Of a DNA stretch of 64,000 nt, positions 9,751 to 18,566 are shown one piece after another. The stretch is from Micromonospora polyrhachis (GTDB lineage Bacteria > Actinomycetota > Actinomycetes > Mycobacteriales > Micromonosporaceae). Under the pieces are notes generated by a model. The model was not told the DNA's origin. It was given only the letters and a program-made list of their open reading frames with translations, and searched no databases. Made by a program: the position numbers and the translations under genes. Numbering within the stretch: the first letter of the stretch is position 1; the number at the start of each line of letters is the position of its first letter. The stretch lies in NCBI RefSeq assembly GCF_014203835.1, contig NZ_JACHJW010000001.1, positions 2,170,001 through 2,234,000 on the forward strand, given 5' to 3'.

Positions 9751-10640
9751 TTCGCGGCGACCTTCCGGTAACGGGCGAGCAGCAGGGTGACGCAGCCGGC
9801 GACCAGCAGGACCAAGGCCGCGAGGTAGACCGGCCCGGTGTCACCGATCCCCATGGCCGCACCGGCCTCGGGGAACAGCCAGCTGCCGACCGACTGCACC
9901 AGGGTGGACGGGGAGGCCAGGAAGGCCAGCTCGTTGACGATCCGCGACGGCATGACCGACAGCACGCCGACGATCGGGGTGGTCATCAGGAAGACCGCGA
10001 CGATCCCACCGGCGGCGAACGCCCGCTTACCGGTCAGCGACGCCACCAGCAGGCTGATCGAGGCGAACAGCACCGCCCACATGCCGGCGTAGAGCAGACC
10101 GGGTACGAGGTCGGTGAACTCGTCCCACACGCCGCGCATACCGGTCTTGGTGGTGAACGCGCCCCCGGCGAACATCAACAGTTGCGGGCCACCGAGCAGC
10201 AGCCAGACCGCCGAGGCCAGCGCGGCGAGCTTGGCCAGCGCGTAGTCGGAGCGGCGCAGCGGCCGGGAGAAGTAGAGCGGAAGAACGCCGCTGTGCAGGT
10301 CCCGGGAGACAAGCTCCGGGGCGAGCACCGCGACGAAGAAGATGAGCAACCAGCTCATCGAGCCGGCGAAGGCGGTGTAGGTCAGGATCACCTCACCGAA
10401 CTGGGCGCGGACGGCGGTGAGTACCGCCGCCACCACCGTCATGATGCTGACGATCATCCACGGGAAGATCTTGGCCTTGGCGCTGCGGCCGAGGCCGAAC
10501 GAGGTACGCAGACCGTGCAGGTAGAGGGAGCCGACGACGTGACGGCGACCGAGCCGGGGCCCGCTGTACCGCTGGTAGCCGATGTCGTGGATCACCCCGC
10601 CCGGCGCGGCGGGTCGGGTCTCAAGCGTGGACACTGGCAA
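9747..10640 (-). CDS. ABC-2 type transporter permease
   Basis: A 297-residue membrane protein. A soluble N-terminus with GYQRYSGPRLGRRHVVGSLY (seen in actinobacterial ABC-2 permeases linked to such ATPases) is followed by about six membrane spans. The loop LVSRDLHSGVLPLYFSRPLR is the cytoplasmic segment seen in ABC-2 permeases. The start overlaps the 3' end of the upstream ATPase by 20 bases, showing tight coupling. The pairing ATPase(10621)-permease(9747)-ATPase(8839)-permease(8014) suggests two homologous exporters or one heteromeric exporter. Confidence 0.88.
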   Translation of the reverse strand: MPVSTLETRPAAPGGVIHDIGYQRYSGPRLGRRHVVGSLYLHGLRTSFGLGRSAKAKIFPWMIVSIMTVVAAVLTAVRAQFGEVILTYTAFAGSMSWLLIFFVAVLAPELVSRDLHSGVLPLYFSRPLRRSDYALAKLAALASAVWLLLGGPQLLMFAGGAFTTKTGMRGVWDEFTDLVPGLLYAGMWAVLFASISLLVASLTGKRAFAAGGIVAVFLMTTPIVGVLSVMPSRIVNELAFLASPSTLVQSVGSWLFPEAGAAMGIGDTGPVYLAALVLLVAGCVTLLLARYRKVAAK

Positions 10641-11541
10641 CCTCCCGGGTGGCGAAGAGCTCGGCCACGCGGTGCCGCCGCTGGTCGAGGCGGTGTAGCG
10701 GCAGATCCAACTCGGCCACCGCGGTCAGGATCAGGTCGTACGTCCCGTCGGAGGCCAACGGTACGAGCAGCAGCCGGCCCTCCCGCCGTACCGGAAGGTC
10801 GAGGGCGACCAGCCGCGCGGCGAGTTCGTCGGTGCCCTCGCTGACCTCGACGGCGAGTACGTCGGTCGCCTCGGTCATCGCCGAGATGTGGTCGGAGCGC
10901 AGTAGCCGGCCGCCGTCGATCGCGACCAGCGAGTCGCAGATCCGCTCGACCTCACCGAGCAGGTGCGAGCAGACCAGGACAGAGATACCGAACTCGGTGC
11001 CGATGCGGTGGATCAGGGCAAGCATGGCGTCCCGGCCAGCCGGGTCGAGACCGTTGGTCGGCTCGTCCAGGAGCAGCAGGTCAGGATCGTGCACCAGCGC
11101 CTGGGCGAGCTTGACCCGCTGCTTCATGCCGGTGGAGTAGCCGCCGATCTGCCGGTAGCGCTCCTCGTAGAGCCCGACGTGGCGCAGCGCCTCGGAGGCC
11201 CGTTCCCGGGCGATGGTGCGGGGCAGACCGCTGACCCGGCCGAGGTGGGTGACGAACTCGGCGGCCGACAGGTCGGGCGGCAGGCAGTCGTGTTCCGGCA
11301 TGTAGCCGACCCGGGCGCGGACCGCCGCCGCGTCGGTGGTCGGATCGAGGTCGAGCACCCGCACCTGGCCGCTGGTCGGCGCGAGCAGACCGAGCATGAT
11401 CTTGATAAACGTCGACTTGCCCGCGCCGTTGGCGCCGACCAGCCCGACGATGCCCGGCTCGACGGCGACCGTCAGGTCGGCCAGCGCGGTCACCCGCCCG
11501 CCGTACGTCTTGGTGAGCGACTGGGTCGCGATCAGTGTCAC
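10621..11541 (-). CDS. ABC transporter ATP-binding protein
   Basis: A 306-residue ABC ATPase and the first gene of the four-gene operon. It has Walker A GANGAGKST, signature YSTGMKQRVKLAQAL, Walker B PDLLLLDEPTNGLDP and the SHLLGEVERI switch region. A C-terminal extension follows the nucleotide-binding domain, ending HRLDQRRHRVAELFATREVA. The homology is to multidrug, antibiotic or polymer exporters of the ABC-2 class; the substrate cannot be read from sequence. The operon promoter should lie in 11542-11650, shared with the divergent cysC-like gene. Confidence 0.93.
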   Translation of the reverse strand: MTLIATQSLTKTYGGRVTALADLTVAVEPGIVGLVGANGAGKSTFIKIMLGLLAPTSGQVRVLDLDPTTDAAAVRARVGYMPEHDCLPPDLSAAEFVTHLGRVSGLPRTIARERASEALRHVGLYEERYRQIGGYSTGMKQRVKLAQALVHDPDLLLLDEPTNGLDPAGRDAMLALIHRIGTEFGISVLVCSHLLGEVERICDSLVAIDGGRLLRSDHISAMTEATDVLAVEVSEGTDELAARLVALDLPVRREGRLLLVPLASDGTYDLILTAVAELDLPLHRLDQRRHRVAELFATREVASVHA

Positions 11542-11656
11542 CGGCTCAGCCTAGGGACCGGGCGCTCGTCGCGGTGACCATCCCGTCCCTGGTCGCCCCC
11601 TGATCCTTTCCTGTCCTCCCCCATTAGGGGGAACAGCCGGCTCGCCGCTGACCCGG

Positions 11657-11724
11657 CCGCCGCCACACTCGAAGGATGCCCGACAACTGACCCTGCCGCC
11701 GCCACACTCGAAGGGTGCCCGACA
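11657..11724. repeat. Pair of 29-base direct repeats in a divergent promoter region
   Basis: The block beginning CCGCCGCCACACTCGAAGG is present at 11657-11685 and again at 11696-11724, with one difference and a 39-base period. It lies between the divergent ABC operon (starting 11541) and the APS-kinase gene (11871). Two identical sites in this position could be regulator binding sites. The 11542-11870 region holds no other gene I can support. Confidence 0.7.
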
Positions 11725-11870
11725 GCCGGCCGGGAGAGCGGTCCACGGCCGGACGGGACGGGTCGTCCGGGGAGCTGACGGCGGTTGACGGACAGTCGGG
11801 TGGAGTGGCGCTCTCGACCGATTGGCGGTCGGCTGCGAAACTGTGTGCCGATCGGTTGTCTGGGGGTGCG

Positions 11871-13400
11871 ATGAGCAACGGATGGGTGCTGCCCGACGAG
11901 GTGCTGCGGGACGCGCCGGCGTACACGCCGCGTCCCCACGAACTGGCCGATCTTGAGTTACTGCTCAGTGGGGCCTACGAACCGCTGACCGGCTTCCTCG
12001 GGCGAGCGGACCTGACCTCGGTGGCCCGACGTGGACGGTTGGCCGACGGCACGGCGTGGCCGGTACCGGTGACCCTGCACGTGCCCTCGGGGCTGGTCGA
12101 GGGGCTGGACCTCGGTGACCCGCTGCGGCGGGCCCTGGTCCTCACCGACGCCGAGGGCGCCCCGGTCGCGCTACTGGAGGTGGCCGACACCTGGCCAGCC
12201 CGGGACGGCACGGCCGGGGTCGGCGGCGCGGTACGCCGGATCGGCGACGGCGGGCACGGCCCGTTCCAGCGATTGCGGCGTACTCCTGCCGAGGTCCGGT
12301 CGTTGTTGCCTCCCGGCCGGGTGCTCGGGGTCATCGCCGACCGGCCGTTGCACCGCCCGCAGCTGGCCCAGATCGCGCACGCGGCTCGGACCCTCAACGC
12401 CCATCTCCTCGTCCTGATCCCGGTGACGGAGGGGGGCAGCGAAGGGCTGCCGCCCGAGGTGCTGGTACGGAGCGTGTTCGGTGCTCGGGACCGGATGCCA
12501 CCGGCCACCCTGGTCGCCGTACCGATGGCCCGGCGGGGGAACGAGATCACCGACGCCCTGCTGCGGGCCCGGGTCGCCGCCGCGTACGGGGTGAGCCACC
12601 TGCTCTCCACCGTCGACACGCTCTCCGGCGGTGGGCTGCGGGTGCTGGTGCCCCGCGAACTGGCCTACGACAACCGGGACGGGCAGTGGCGGTGGCGGGA
12701 GGACATCCCGCCGCGCAACCGGCGCCTGGCGCTGAGCAACGAGGAGATCGAGGACCTACTCGACCGGGGCTTCCCGTTGCCCGAGTGGCACACCCCGCCC
12801 GCGGTGGCCAAGGAACTCTCCCGGGCCCGGCCGCCACGTCGACAGCGCGGGCTGGTGGTGTTCTTCACCGGGCTGTCCGGATCGGGCAAGTCCACCATCG
12901 CCCGGGGCCTGGCCGACGCGTTACGGGAGAGCGGAGACCGGTCGGTCACGCTGCTCGACGGTGACGTGGTCCGCCGGGAACTCTCCGTCGGACTCGGCTT
13001 CAGCAAGGCCGACCGGGACCTCAACGTACGCCGGATCGGCTGGGTAGCGGCCGAGATAGCCCGGCACCGGGGGCTGGCGTTGTGCTGCCCGATCGCACCG
13101 TACGCGCAGGCCCGCTCGGCGGCACGGGCGATGGCTGTGTCAGCCGGCGCCGGTTTCCTGCTGATCCACGTCGCCACGCCGCTGGAGGTGTGCGAGCAGC
13201 GGGACCGCAAGGGCCTCTACGCCCGGGCCCGGGCCGGACAACTCGTCGGGATGACGGGCATCGACGATCCGTACGAGGTGCCGACCGACGCCGATTTGGT
13301 GCTGGACACCAGCGAACTGAGCATCGAGGAGGCGGTGCGGGCGGTGCTGCACCACCTGACCGAGACCGGTTGGGTGGAGTCCCGGCTGCAACCGGCCTGA
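11871..13400 (+). CDS. Adenylylsulfate kinase with N-terminal degenerate ATP-sulfurylase domain
   Basis: A 509-residue fusion. Residues about 1-320 follow the ATP-sulfurylase plan: a PUA-like opening with LLSGAYEPLTGFLGRADL, then a Rossmann-like part. The adenylyl-binding (Q)xRNPxHxxH signature is replaced by ADRPLHRPQL near residue 154 and no GRDHAG motif is visible, so sulfurylase activity is doubtful. Residues about 325-505 are an intact APS kinase: P-loop GLSGSGKST (334-342), then LDGDVVRRELSVGLGFSKADRDLNVRR and the lid DRKGLYARARAG. The kinase makes PAPS from APS and ATP. ATG 11871 follows GGGGGTGCG; the frame is open to 11715, but upstream codons look non-coding. No cysD/cysN genes are adjacent. 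Confidence 0.9.
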   Translation: MSNGWVLPDEVLRDAPAYTPRPHELADLELLLSGAYEPLTGFLGRADLTSVARRGRLADGTAWPVPVTLHVPSGLVEGLDLGDPLRRALVLTDAEGAPVALLEVADTWPARDGTAGVGGAVRRIGDGGHGPFQRLRRTPAEVRSLLPPGRVLGVIADRPLHRPQLAQIAHAARTLNAHLLVLIPVTEGGSEGLPPEVLVRSVFGARDRMPPATLVAVPMARRGNEITDALLRARVAAAYGVSHLLSTVDTLSGGGLRVLVPRELAYDNRDGQWRWREDIPPRNRRLALSNEEIEDLLDRGFPLPEWHTPPAVAKELSRARPPRRQRGLVVFFTGLSGSGKSTIARGLADALRESGDRSVTLLDGDVVRRELSVGLGFSKADRDLNVRRIGWVAAEIARHRGLALCCPIAPYAQARSAARAMAVSAGAGFLLIHVATPLEVCEQRDRKGLYARARAGQLVGMTGIDDPYEVPTDADLVLDTSELSIEEAVRAVLHHLTETGWVESRLQPA

Positions 13401-13413
13401 CCGGCCCCCGGAA

Positions 13414-13519
13414 GCCCGGCCGTAACGGGGCCCGGCCGTAACGGGGCCCGGCCGTAACGGGGCCCGGCCGTAACGGGGCCCGGCCGTAACGGGGCCCGGC
13501 CGTAACGGGGCCCGGCCGA
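13414..13519. repeat. 16-base tandem repeat, six copies plus a partial
   Basis: The unit GGGGCCCGGCCGTAAC recurs exactly every 16 bases, with CGTAAC beginning at 13421, 13437, 13453, 13469, 13485 and 13501, then a truncated seventh copy. It starts 14 bases after the APS-kinase stop codon. The GGCCCGGCC core can fold on itself in each unit. Copies are identical, which suggests recent expansion by replication slippage. Confidence 0.95.
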
Positions 13520-13546
13520 CATCCGACGGACCGCGGACGGGGGCGC

Positions 13547-13571
13547 GGGGGGCCCGGAGAGTGGGCCCCCC
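13547..13571. terminator. Hairpin, likely terminator between convergent genes
   Basis: GGGGGGCCC (13547-13555) pairs perfectly with GGGCCCCCC (13563-13571) around a 7-base loop. There is no T-run, which is common in actinobacteria. The rest of the 13401-13850 interval, apart from the tandem repeat, holds no gene or other structure I can support. Confidence 0.6.
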
Positions 13572-13850
13572 GCTGGGAAGGGACGGCCGGCTGTGCGCGA
13601 CAGCCGGGAAGACCGACCGATCGGCCGGCGCCCAATTTCGGGGCGGCTACGAATGACCGGCCTTCCTGGACGCGACTGGCATCACATCCAACCTGTTCAA
13701 CGGCCTGAGGCAGCCGAAAGTGACGGGCGATTGGATGATGGACGATTACCGTCGGTCACGATTGGTGCCTGTCGGAGCCGGCATGGCGAACGGCCCGCCG
13801 GCGCATGGCCGGCGGGCCGAACGAGTGCGAGACCGGGTCTCGCGGGTGGA

Positions 13851-15068
13851 TCAGGCGGCGAGCTTCTTCGCCAGGTTCGCGTCCAGCGCGGCCATGAACT
13901 CGTCGGTGGAGAGCCACGGCGCGTCCCGGGAGATGAGCAGCGCCAGGTCCTTGGTCATCTGCCCGCCCTCGACAGTGTCGATGATGACCTGCTCCAGGGT
14001 GTTGGCGAACTCGGTCACCGCCGGGGTGCCGTCCAGCTTGCCCCGGTGGGCCAGGCCCCGGGTCCAGGCGTAGATCGAGGCGATCGGGTTGGTCGAGGTC
14101 TTCTCGCCCTTCTGCCACTGCCGGTAGTGCCGGGTAACGGTGCCGTGCGCCGCCTCGGCCTCGACGGTACGGCCGTCCGGGGTCATCAGCACCGAGGTCA
14201 TCAGGCCGAGCGAGCCGAAGCCCTGCGCGACGGTGTCGGACTGCACGTCACCGTCGTAGTTCTTGCAGGCCCAGACGAAGCCGCCCTCCCACTTGAGCGC
14301 GGCGGCCACCATGTCGTCGATGAGCCGGTGCTCGTAGGTGATGCCGGCGGCCTCGAACTCGGCCTTGAACTCGGTCTCGAAGACCTCGGCGAAGATGTCC
14401 TTGAACCGGCCGTCGTACGCCTTGAGGATGGTGTTCTTGGTCGACAGGTAGACCGGGTAGCCCCGGTCCAGCCCGTAGCGCAGCGAGGCGCGGGCAAAGT
14501 CGCGGATCGACTCGTCGAAGTTGTACATGCCCATCGTGACGCCGCCACCGGGGAAGTTGGCGACCTGCATCTCGACCGGGGCGCTGCCGTCGGCCGGGGT
14601 GTAGGTGAGGGTCACGGTGCCCGGACCGGGGACGACGAAGTCGGTCGCCTTGTACTGGTCGCCGTGCGCGTGCCGGCCGATGATGATCGGCTTGGTCCAG
14701 CCGGGCACCAGGCGCGGCACGTTGGACATGATGATCGGCTCGCGGAAGACCACACCGCCGAGAATGTTACGGATGGTGCCGTTGGGCGAACGCCACATCT
14801 TCTTGAGGCCGAACTCCTCGACGCGGGCCTCGTCCGGGGTGATGGTGGCGCACTTGACGCCGACGCCGTGCTGCTTGATGGCGTTGGCGGCATCGACGGT
14901 CACCTGGTCGTCGGTGGCGTCGCGGTGCTGGATCGACAGGTCGTAGTAGTGCAGGTCGACGTCGAGGTAGGGCAGGATCAGCTGCTCTCGGATCTGCTTC
15001 CAGATGATCCGGGTCATCTCGTCGCCGTCGAGTTCTACGACCGGGTTGGTTACCTTGATCTTCGCCAT
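13851..15068 (-). CDS. icd: NADP-dependent isocitrate dehydrogenase, homodimeric
   Basis: Oxidative decarboxylation of isocitrate to 2-oxoglutarate with NADPH formation in the TCA cycle. The 405-residue protein is of the eukaryote-like dimeric type rather than the 740-residue monomeric form found in some actinobacteria. Signatures: [13 protein letters not shown] at the N-terminus, the substrate loop [33 protein letters not shown], the metal ligands in [28 protein letters not shown], and [14 protein letters not shown] for NADP binding. The ATG at 15068 follows AGGAG about 12 bases upstream; a short in-frame extension to 15089 is open but not needed. Monocistronic, divergent from the protease gene. 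Confidence 0.96.
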   Translation of the reverse strand: MAKIKVTNPVVELDGDEMTRIIWKQIREQLILPYLDVDLHYYDLSIQHRDATDDQVTVDAANAIKQHGVGVKCATITPDEARVEEFGLKKMWRSPNGTIRNILGGVVFREPIIMSNVPRLVPGWTKPIIIGRHAHGDQYKATDFVVPGPGTVTLTYTPADGSAPVEMQVANFPGGGVTMGMYNFDESIRDFARASLRYGLDRGYPVYLSTKNTILKAYDGRFKDIFAEVFETEFKAEFEAAGITYEHRLIDDMVAAALKWEGGFVWACKNYDGDVQSDTVAQGFGSLGLMTSVLMTPDGRTVEAEAAHGTVTRHYRQWQKGEKTSTNPIASIYAWTRGLAHRGKLDGTPAVTEFANTLEQVIIDTVEGGQMTKDLALLISRDAPWLSTDEFMAALDANLAKKLAA

Positions 15069-15243
15069 CGGCCGGCGCTCCTCTCGCAAGACAGGTCAAG
15101 CAGTACGAGCGTACTGCAGAGGTGATGGCCACTGACATCCGGTCGGATGGCTCCGCCAATTAGCGCTTTCGATGACGCCCAGGAAACCTCCGACGGACTA
15201 AATCTGTTCGAGCTCACCATCCAACTCTCAGGGAAGGTGTTAC

Positions 15244-18200
15244 GTGGGCTCGATAAGATCGATAAAGCTTGGCGCAACCGCCACCGCGACTGCGCTGGCG
15301 ACCGCGCTGGCGGGGCTGGGGCTGGGGCTGGGAATCTCCCCGATGCCCGCCACCGGGTCCGCCGGTAGTCCATTGGCCGGAGAAGCTCCGGGCGACAAGG
15401 TGGTGACCCTGCTCACCGGTGACCGCGTCTACGTCGGCGACCGTGGGGTCTCCCGCATCGTCCCGGGCAAGGGACGCGAGAAGGTGAGGTTCTCCACCAG
15501 ACGCAGTGGCGACCAGCTCTACGTCGTACCGCTCGATGCCGTCGCCGAGGTTGCGTCCGGCAAGTTGGATCCCCGGCTGTTCGACGTCGCGGGGCTGGTC
15601 GACCAGGGATACGGCGACGACAAGCGCGGCGACCTGCCGCTGATCGTGCAGGGTGTGGTCTCCGGCACCATGGCGACCAAGAAGCTGGGTGCAGTCGCTG
15701 GCCAGGCACTGCGGGTCCGCAAGGACGACCCCACCTTCTGGCGTACGGCGTTGGGCAACGGCGCGAAGCGGATCTGGCTGGACGGCATGATGAAGCTGTC
15801 CCAGGACCGCAGCGTCCCGCAGATCGGCGCCCCGGTGGCCTGGAAGGCGGGGTACACCGGCAAGGGCGTCACCATCGGGGTGCTCGACAGCGGCGTGGAC
15901 ATCACCCATCCCGATCTCGCGGGCAAGGTCGCCGAGGTCAAGGACTTCACCGGCGAAGGTGAGAAGGACCTGGTCGGGCACGGCACCCACGTCTCGGCCA
16001 CGATCGCCTCAGGAGACCAGAAGTATCGCGGAGTCGCACCGGACGCGTCCCTGGTGGTCGGCAAGGTCTGCGACCAACGCGGCGGCTGTCAGGAATCGGC
16101 GATCCTCGCGGCGATGGAGTGGATCGCGGCCGAGAAGCACGCGAAGGTCGTCAACATGAGCTTCGGTGGCCCCGACTTCGAGGGAGTCGACCTACAGGAG
16201 GCGGCGATCAACCGGCTCACCGCCCAGTACGGCACCCTGTTCGTCTCCGGTGCCGGCAACAACGGTGCCGGTGGTGCGCGAAGCCTGACCTCACCGGCGA
16301 GTGCCGATGCCGCGCTGGCCGTGGGTGCCGTGGATCGCGACGACAACCTCCCGCTATTCACCAGTCGCGGCCCACGGAGCGGCGACTACGCCCTCAAGCC
16401 GGACATCACCGCACCGGGTGTTGGGATCGTCGCGGCCTCGTCGAAAGATGGCCAGGTCGGTGAGCCGGGCGAGCCGCGAGCGGCAGGGTCCGGCACCTCG
16501 ATGGCCGCTCCGCATGTGACCGGTGCCGCGGCGTTGCTCTTCCAACAGCACCCGGACTGGACGCCCGCACAGGTCAAGTCAGCGCTGATGGGGTCCGCCA
16601 AGCCCACCCCGGGCGCGAACGCGTTCGCACAGGGTGCCGGCCGGGTGGACCTGAGCCAGGCGATCAAGCAGCAGGTGCTCACCAGCCCGTCCAGTCTCAG
16701 CTTCGGGCTCACCAGTTGGCCGCACGCCGACGACAAGGTCGTCGACCGTGACCTGATCTATCAGAACACCAGCGACCAGGACATCACGCTGGCCCTGAAG
16801 GTGTCGGCGACGGGACCGGACAAGAAGCCCGCCGACGTGTTCCGCCTGTCGGCCCCGACGGTCACCGTTCCGGCCCACGGCAGCGCGGTTGTCCGTGTCT
16901 CCGCCGACACCAGTGGCGACGGGCCGGACGGGGAATACACCGGCCGGGTGAGCGCGACGTCGGGTGACACCGTCGTCGACACGCCCATCGGGGTGGTCCG
17001 TGAGGCGGAGAGTTACGACCTCACGATCAACATCATTGACCGGAGCGGCCAGCCCGCGAAGGACTTCGCGATCGGGCTGAGCGGCTATGTGGATGGCCCG
17101 ATGAAGCAGGCCTGGGGATTAAGTGGGAGCGTCGTTCTCCGCGTCCCCAAGGGCGACTACGTCCTCGACGCCGCCATCAACACCGGCACGGACCCGAACC
17201 GCAACGATGTCGACTTCCTGGTACGGCCCTGGTTGGAGCTGCGCTCCGACCAGACCGTCACGCTCGATGCCCGGGTCACGAAGGCATCACCGGTGACGGT
17301 CGAACGGGCCGACGCGGAGCTGGCGGTGGGCACCCTGGGCTACAGTTCGCGGGCCGCCAACGGCGCGATCTCCCAAGCCTTCATCGACACCACCGACTTC
17401 ACGAACACGCGGACCGGCCAGATCGGTCCGGACGGACCGAAGGACAAGTTCGTGTCCGCGCAGCGCGCCATCTTCGCGGTACGCGGGCAGGGCGAGCGAG
17501 AGTTCGCGAACTCGCCGTACGTCTACCACCTGGGCTGGTTCACCGCCGGCAAGATGTCCAACGGCGACCGAAAGGTCCGGGACGCGGACCTCGCCAAGGT
17601 CAAGACGACCCTGCTGCCCCAGGGCAAGGGCACCCAGGGTGAGAAGGGCGCGGGTCCGAACCCGGTTGACGCGCCCTGGGCCGGACTGGGATTCCCGATC
17701 TTCCCCGTCAGCCTGCCCGGCTCCCAGGAGGAGTTGTACAGCACCGAGGGCGTGGCCTGGTGGCAGGCGCTGGTGCAGGGCGCCCAGGAGGACATGGAGG
17801 CGGAGCAGTCCCGCCCCTGGCAGATCTACCAAGCCGGAACCAGGTACGACGAGACGTGGAACGGTGGCGCCGTGTTCGGTCCGTCGTTGCCCGGCCCGAT
17901 AGAGCTGGGCTCCCACGCGGCGCAGTACGCGGACCGGCTGAGATTCCAGGTTCCGCTCTTCGGCACGGCGGCGGGGACAGCGGGTAACTCGCGAACTGAC
18001 GAGACGCGGACGGCCATCTACCGGGACGGTCAGAAGGTCTGCGACACGGTCCGGCCGAGGTGCGTCGTCGAGGGACCACCGGTGGCCGGCAAGTACCAGG
18101 TCACGGCGTCGGCACGACGCAGCCTCTCGGACATGTCGACGAGGGTGACCGGGACGTGGACCTTCCAGCACGACGGGACGGAAGGACAACTCCCCATCCA

Positions 18201-18495
18201 GGTCATCCGGTTCTCGCCAAGGCTCGACCAGGCCAACACCGCGCCGGCTCATCATCTGTTCGGCGTGCCGGTGTCGGTGGGGCGGAACCCGAGTTCGCCC
18301 GCTGCCAAGGTCAAGTCGTTGACCGTCGAGGTCTCCTACGACGACGGCGAGACCTGGAAGAAGGCGCCGGTCGTCAACGGCGTGGCCTGGCTGATCCACC
18401 CGAAGCAGGGCTACGTGTCGCTACGTGGCACAGCCGTTGACAGCGAGGGTGACTCCGTGCAACAGACGATCATCCACGCGTACCGGTTGCGTTGA
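15244..18495 (+). CDS. Secreted S8 (subtilisin-family) serine protease, multidomain
   Basis: A 1083-residue exported protease. The GTG start at 15244 follows GGAAGG. The N-terminus has few charges then an Ala/Leu/Gly-rich signal segment (to about residue 40), then a propeptide-like region (residues 45-190). The catalytic triad is clear: Asp215 in GVLDSGVDITHP, His246 in GHGTHVSATIASG and Ser419 in GTSMAAPHVTGAA, with the oxyanion Asn in SGAGNNGAGG near 338. About 600 residues of beta-rich sequence follow (repeated VTVPAHGSAVVRVSADTS and DGQKVCDTVRP type blocks), probably for substrate or wall binding. No LPXTG anchor is seen. Related to the large Streptomyces subtilisin-like proteins. Monocistronic, ending at a strong hairpin. 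Confidence 0.93.
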   Translation: MGSIRSIKLGATATATALATALAGLGLGLGISPMPATGSAGSPLAGEAPGDKVVTLLTGDRVYVGDRGVSRIVPGKGREKVRFSTRRSGDQLYVVPLDAVAEVASGKLDPRLFDVAGLVDQGYGDDKRGDLPLIVQGVVSGTMATKKLGAVAGQALRVRKDDPTFWRTALGNGAKRIWLDGMMKLSQDRSVPQIGAPVAWKAGYTGKGVTIGVLDSGVDITHPDLAGKVAEVKDFTGEGEKDLVGHGTHVSATIASGDQKYRGVAPDASLVVGKVCDQRGGCQESAILAAMEWIAAEKHAKVVNMSFGGPDFEGVDLQEAAINRLTAQYGTLFVSGAGNNGAGGARSLTSPASADAALAVGAVDRDDNLPLFTSRGPRSGDYALKPDITAPGVGIVAASSKDGQVGEPGEPRAAGSGTSMAAPHVTGAAALLFQQHPDWTPAQVKSALMGSAKPTPGANAFAQGAGRVDLSQAIKQQVLTSPSSLSFGLTSWPHADDKVVDRDLIYQNTSDQDITLALKVSATGPDKKPADVFRLSAPTVTVPAHGSAVVRVSADTSGDGPDGEYTGRVSATSGDTVVDTPIGVVREAESYDLTINIIDRSGQPAKDFAIGLSGYVDGPMKQAWGLSGSVVLRVPKGDYVLDAAINTGTDPNRNDVDFLVRPWLELRSDQTVTLDARVTKASPVTVERADAELAVGTLGYSSRAANGAISQAFIDTTDFTNTRTGQIGPDGPKDKFVSAQRAIFAVRGQGEREFANSPYVYHLGWFTAGKMSNGDRKVRDADLAKVKTTLLPQGKGTQGEKGAGPNPVDAPWAGLGFPIFPVSLPGSQEELYSTEGVAWWQALVQGAQEDMEAEQSRPWQIYQAGTRYDETWNGGAVFGPSLPGPIELGSHAAQYADRLRFQVPLFGTAAGTAGNSRTDETRTAIYRDGQKVCDTVRPRCVVEGPPVAGKYQVTASARRSLSDMSTRVTGTWTFQHDGTEGQLPIQVIRFSPRLDQANTAPAHHLFGVPVSVGRNPSSPAAKVKSLTVEVSYDDGETWKKAPVVNGVAWLIHPKQGYVSLRGTAVDSEGDSVQQTIIHAYRLR

Positions 18496-18512
18496 CCGGT
18501 ACCAGCAACAGC

Positions 18513-18548
18513 GAAACGGGGCACCTGTTCCGCCAGGTGCCCCGTTTC
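18513..18548. terminator. Strong bidirectional terminator
   Basis: A perfect 15-base stem, GAAACGGGGCACCTG (18513-18527) with 18534-18548, around a 6-base loop. Its outer GAAAC/GTTTC gives A- and T-rich flanks. It separates the convergent protease and histidine kinase genes. Confidence 0.9.
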
Positions 18549-18566
18549 TCGGTAGGCGGCCGTGGG

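Noticed and set aside
11715-11870. A start at GTG 11715 or a Cys-containing leader peptide before the APS-kinase gene
   Set aside because: The extra codons lie inside a direct repeat and lack coding bias; the overlapping Cys codons are only two and no alternative stems are evident.
13593-15125. A 510-codon plus-strand open frame across icd
   Set aside because: Antisense shadow of isocitrate dehydrogenase, whose minus-strand protein is complete.
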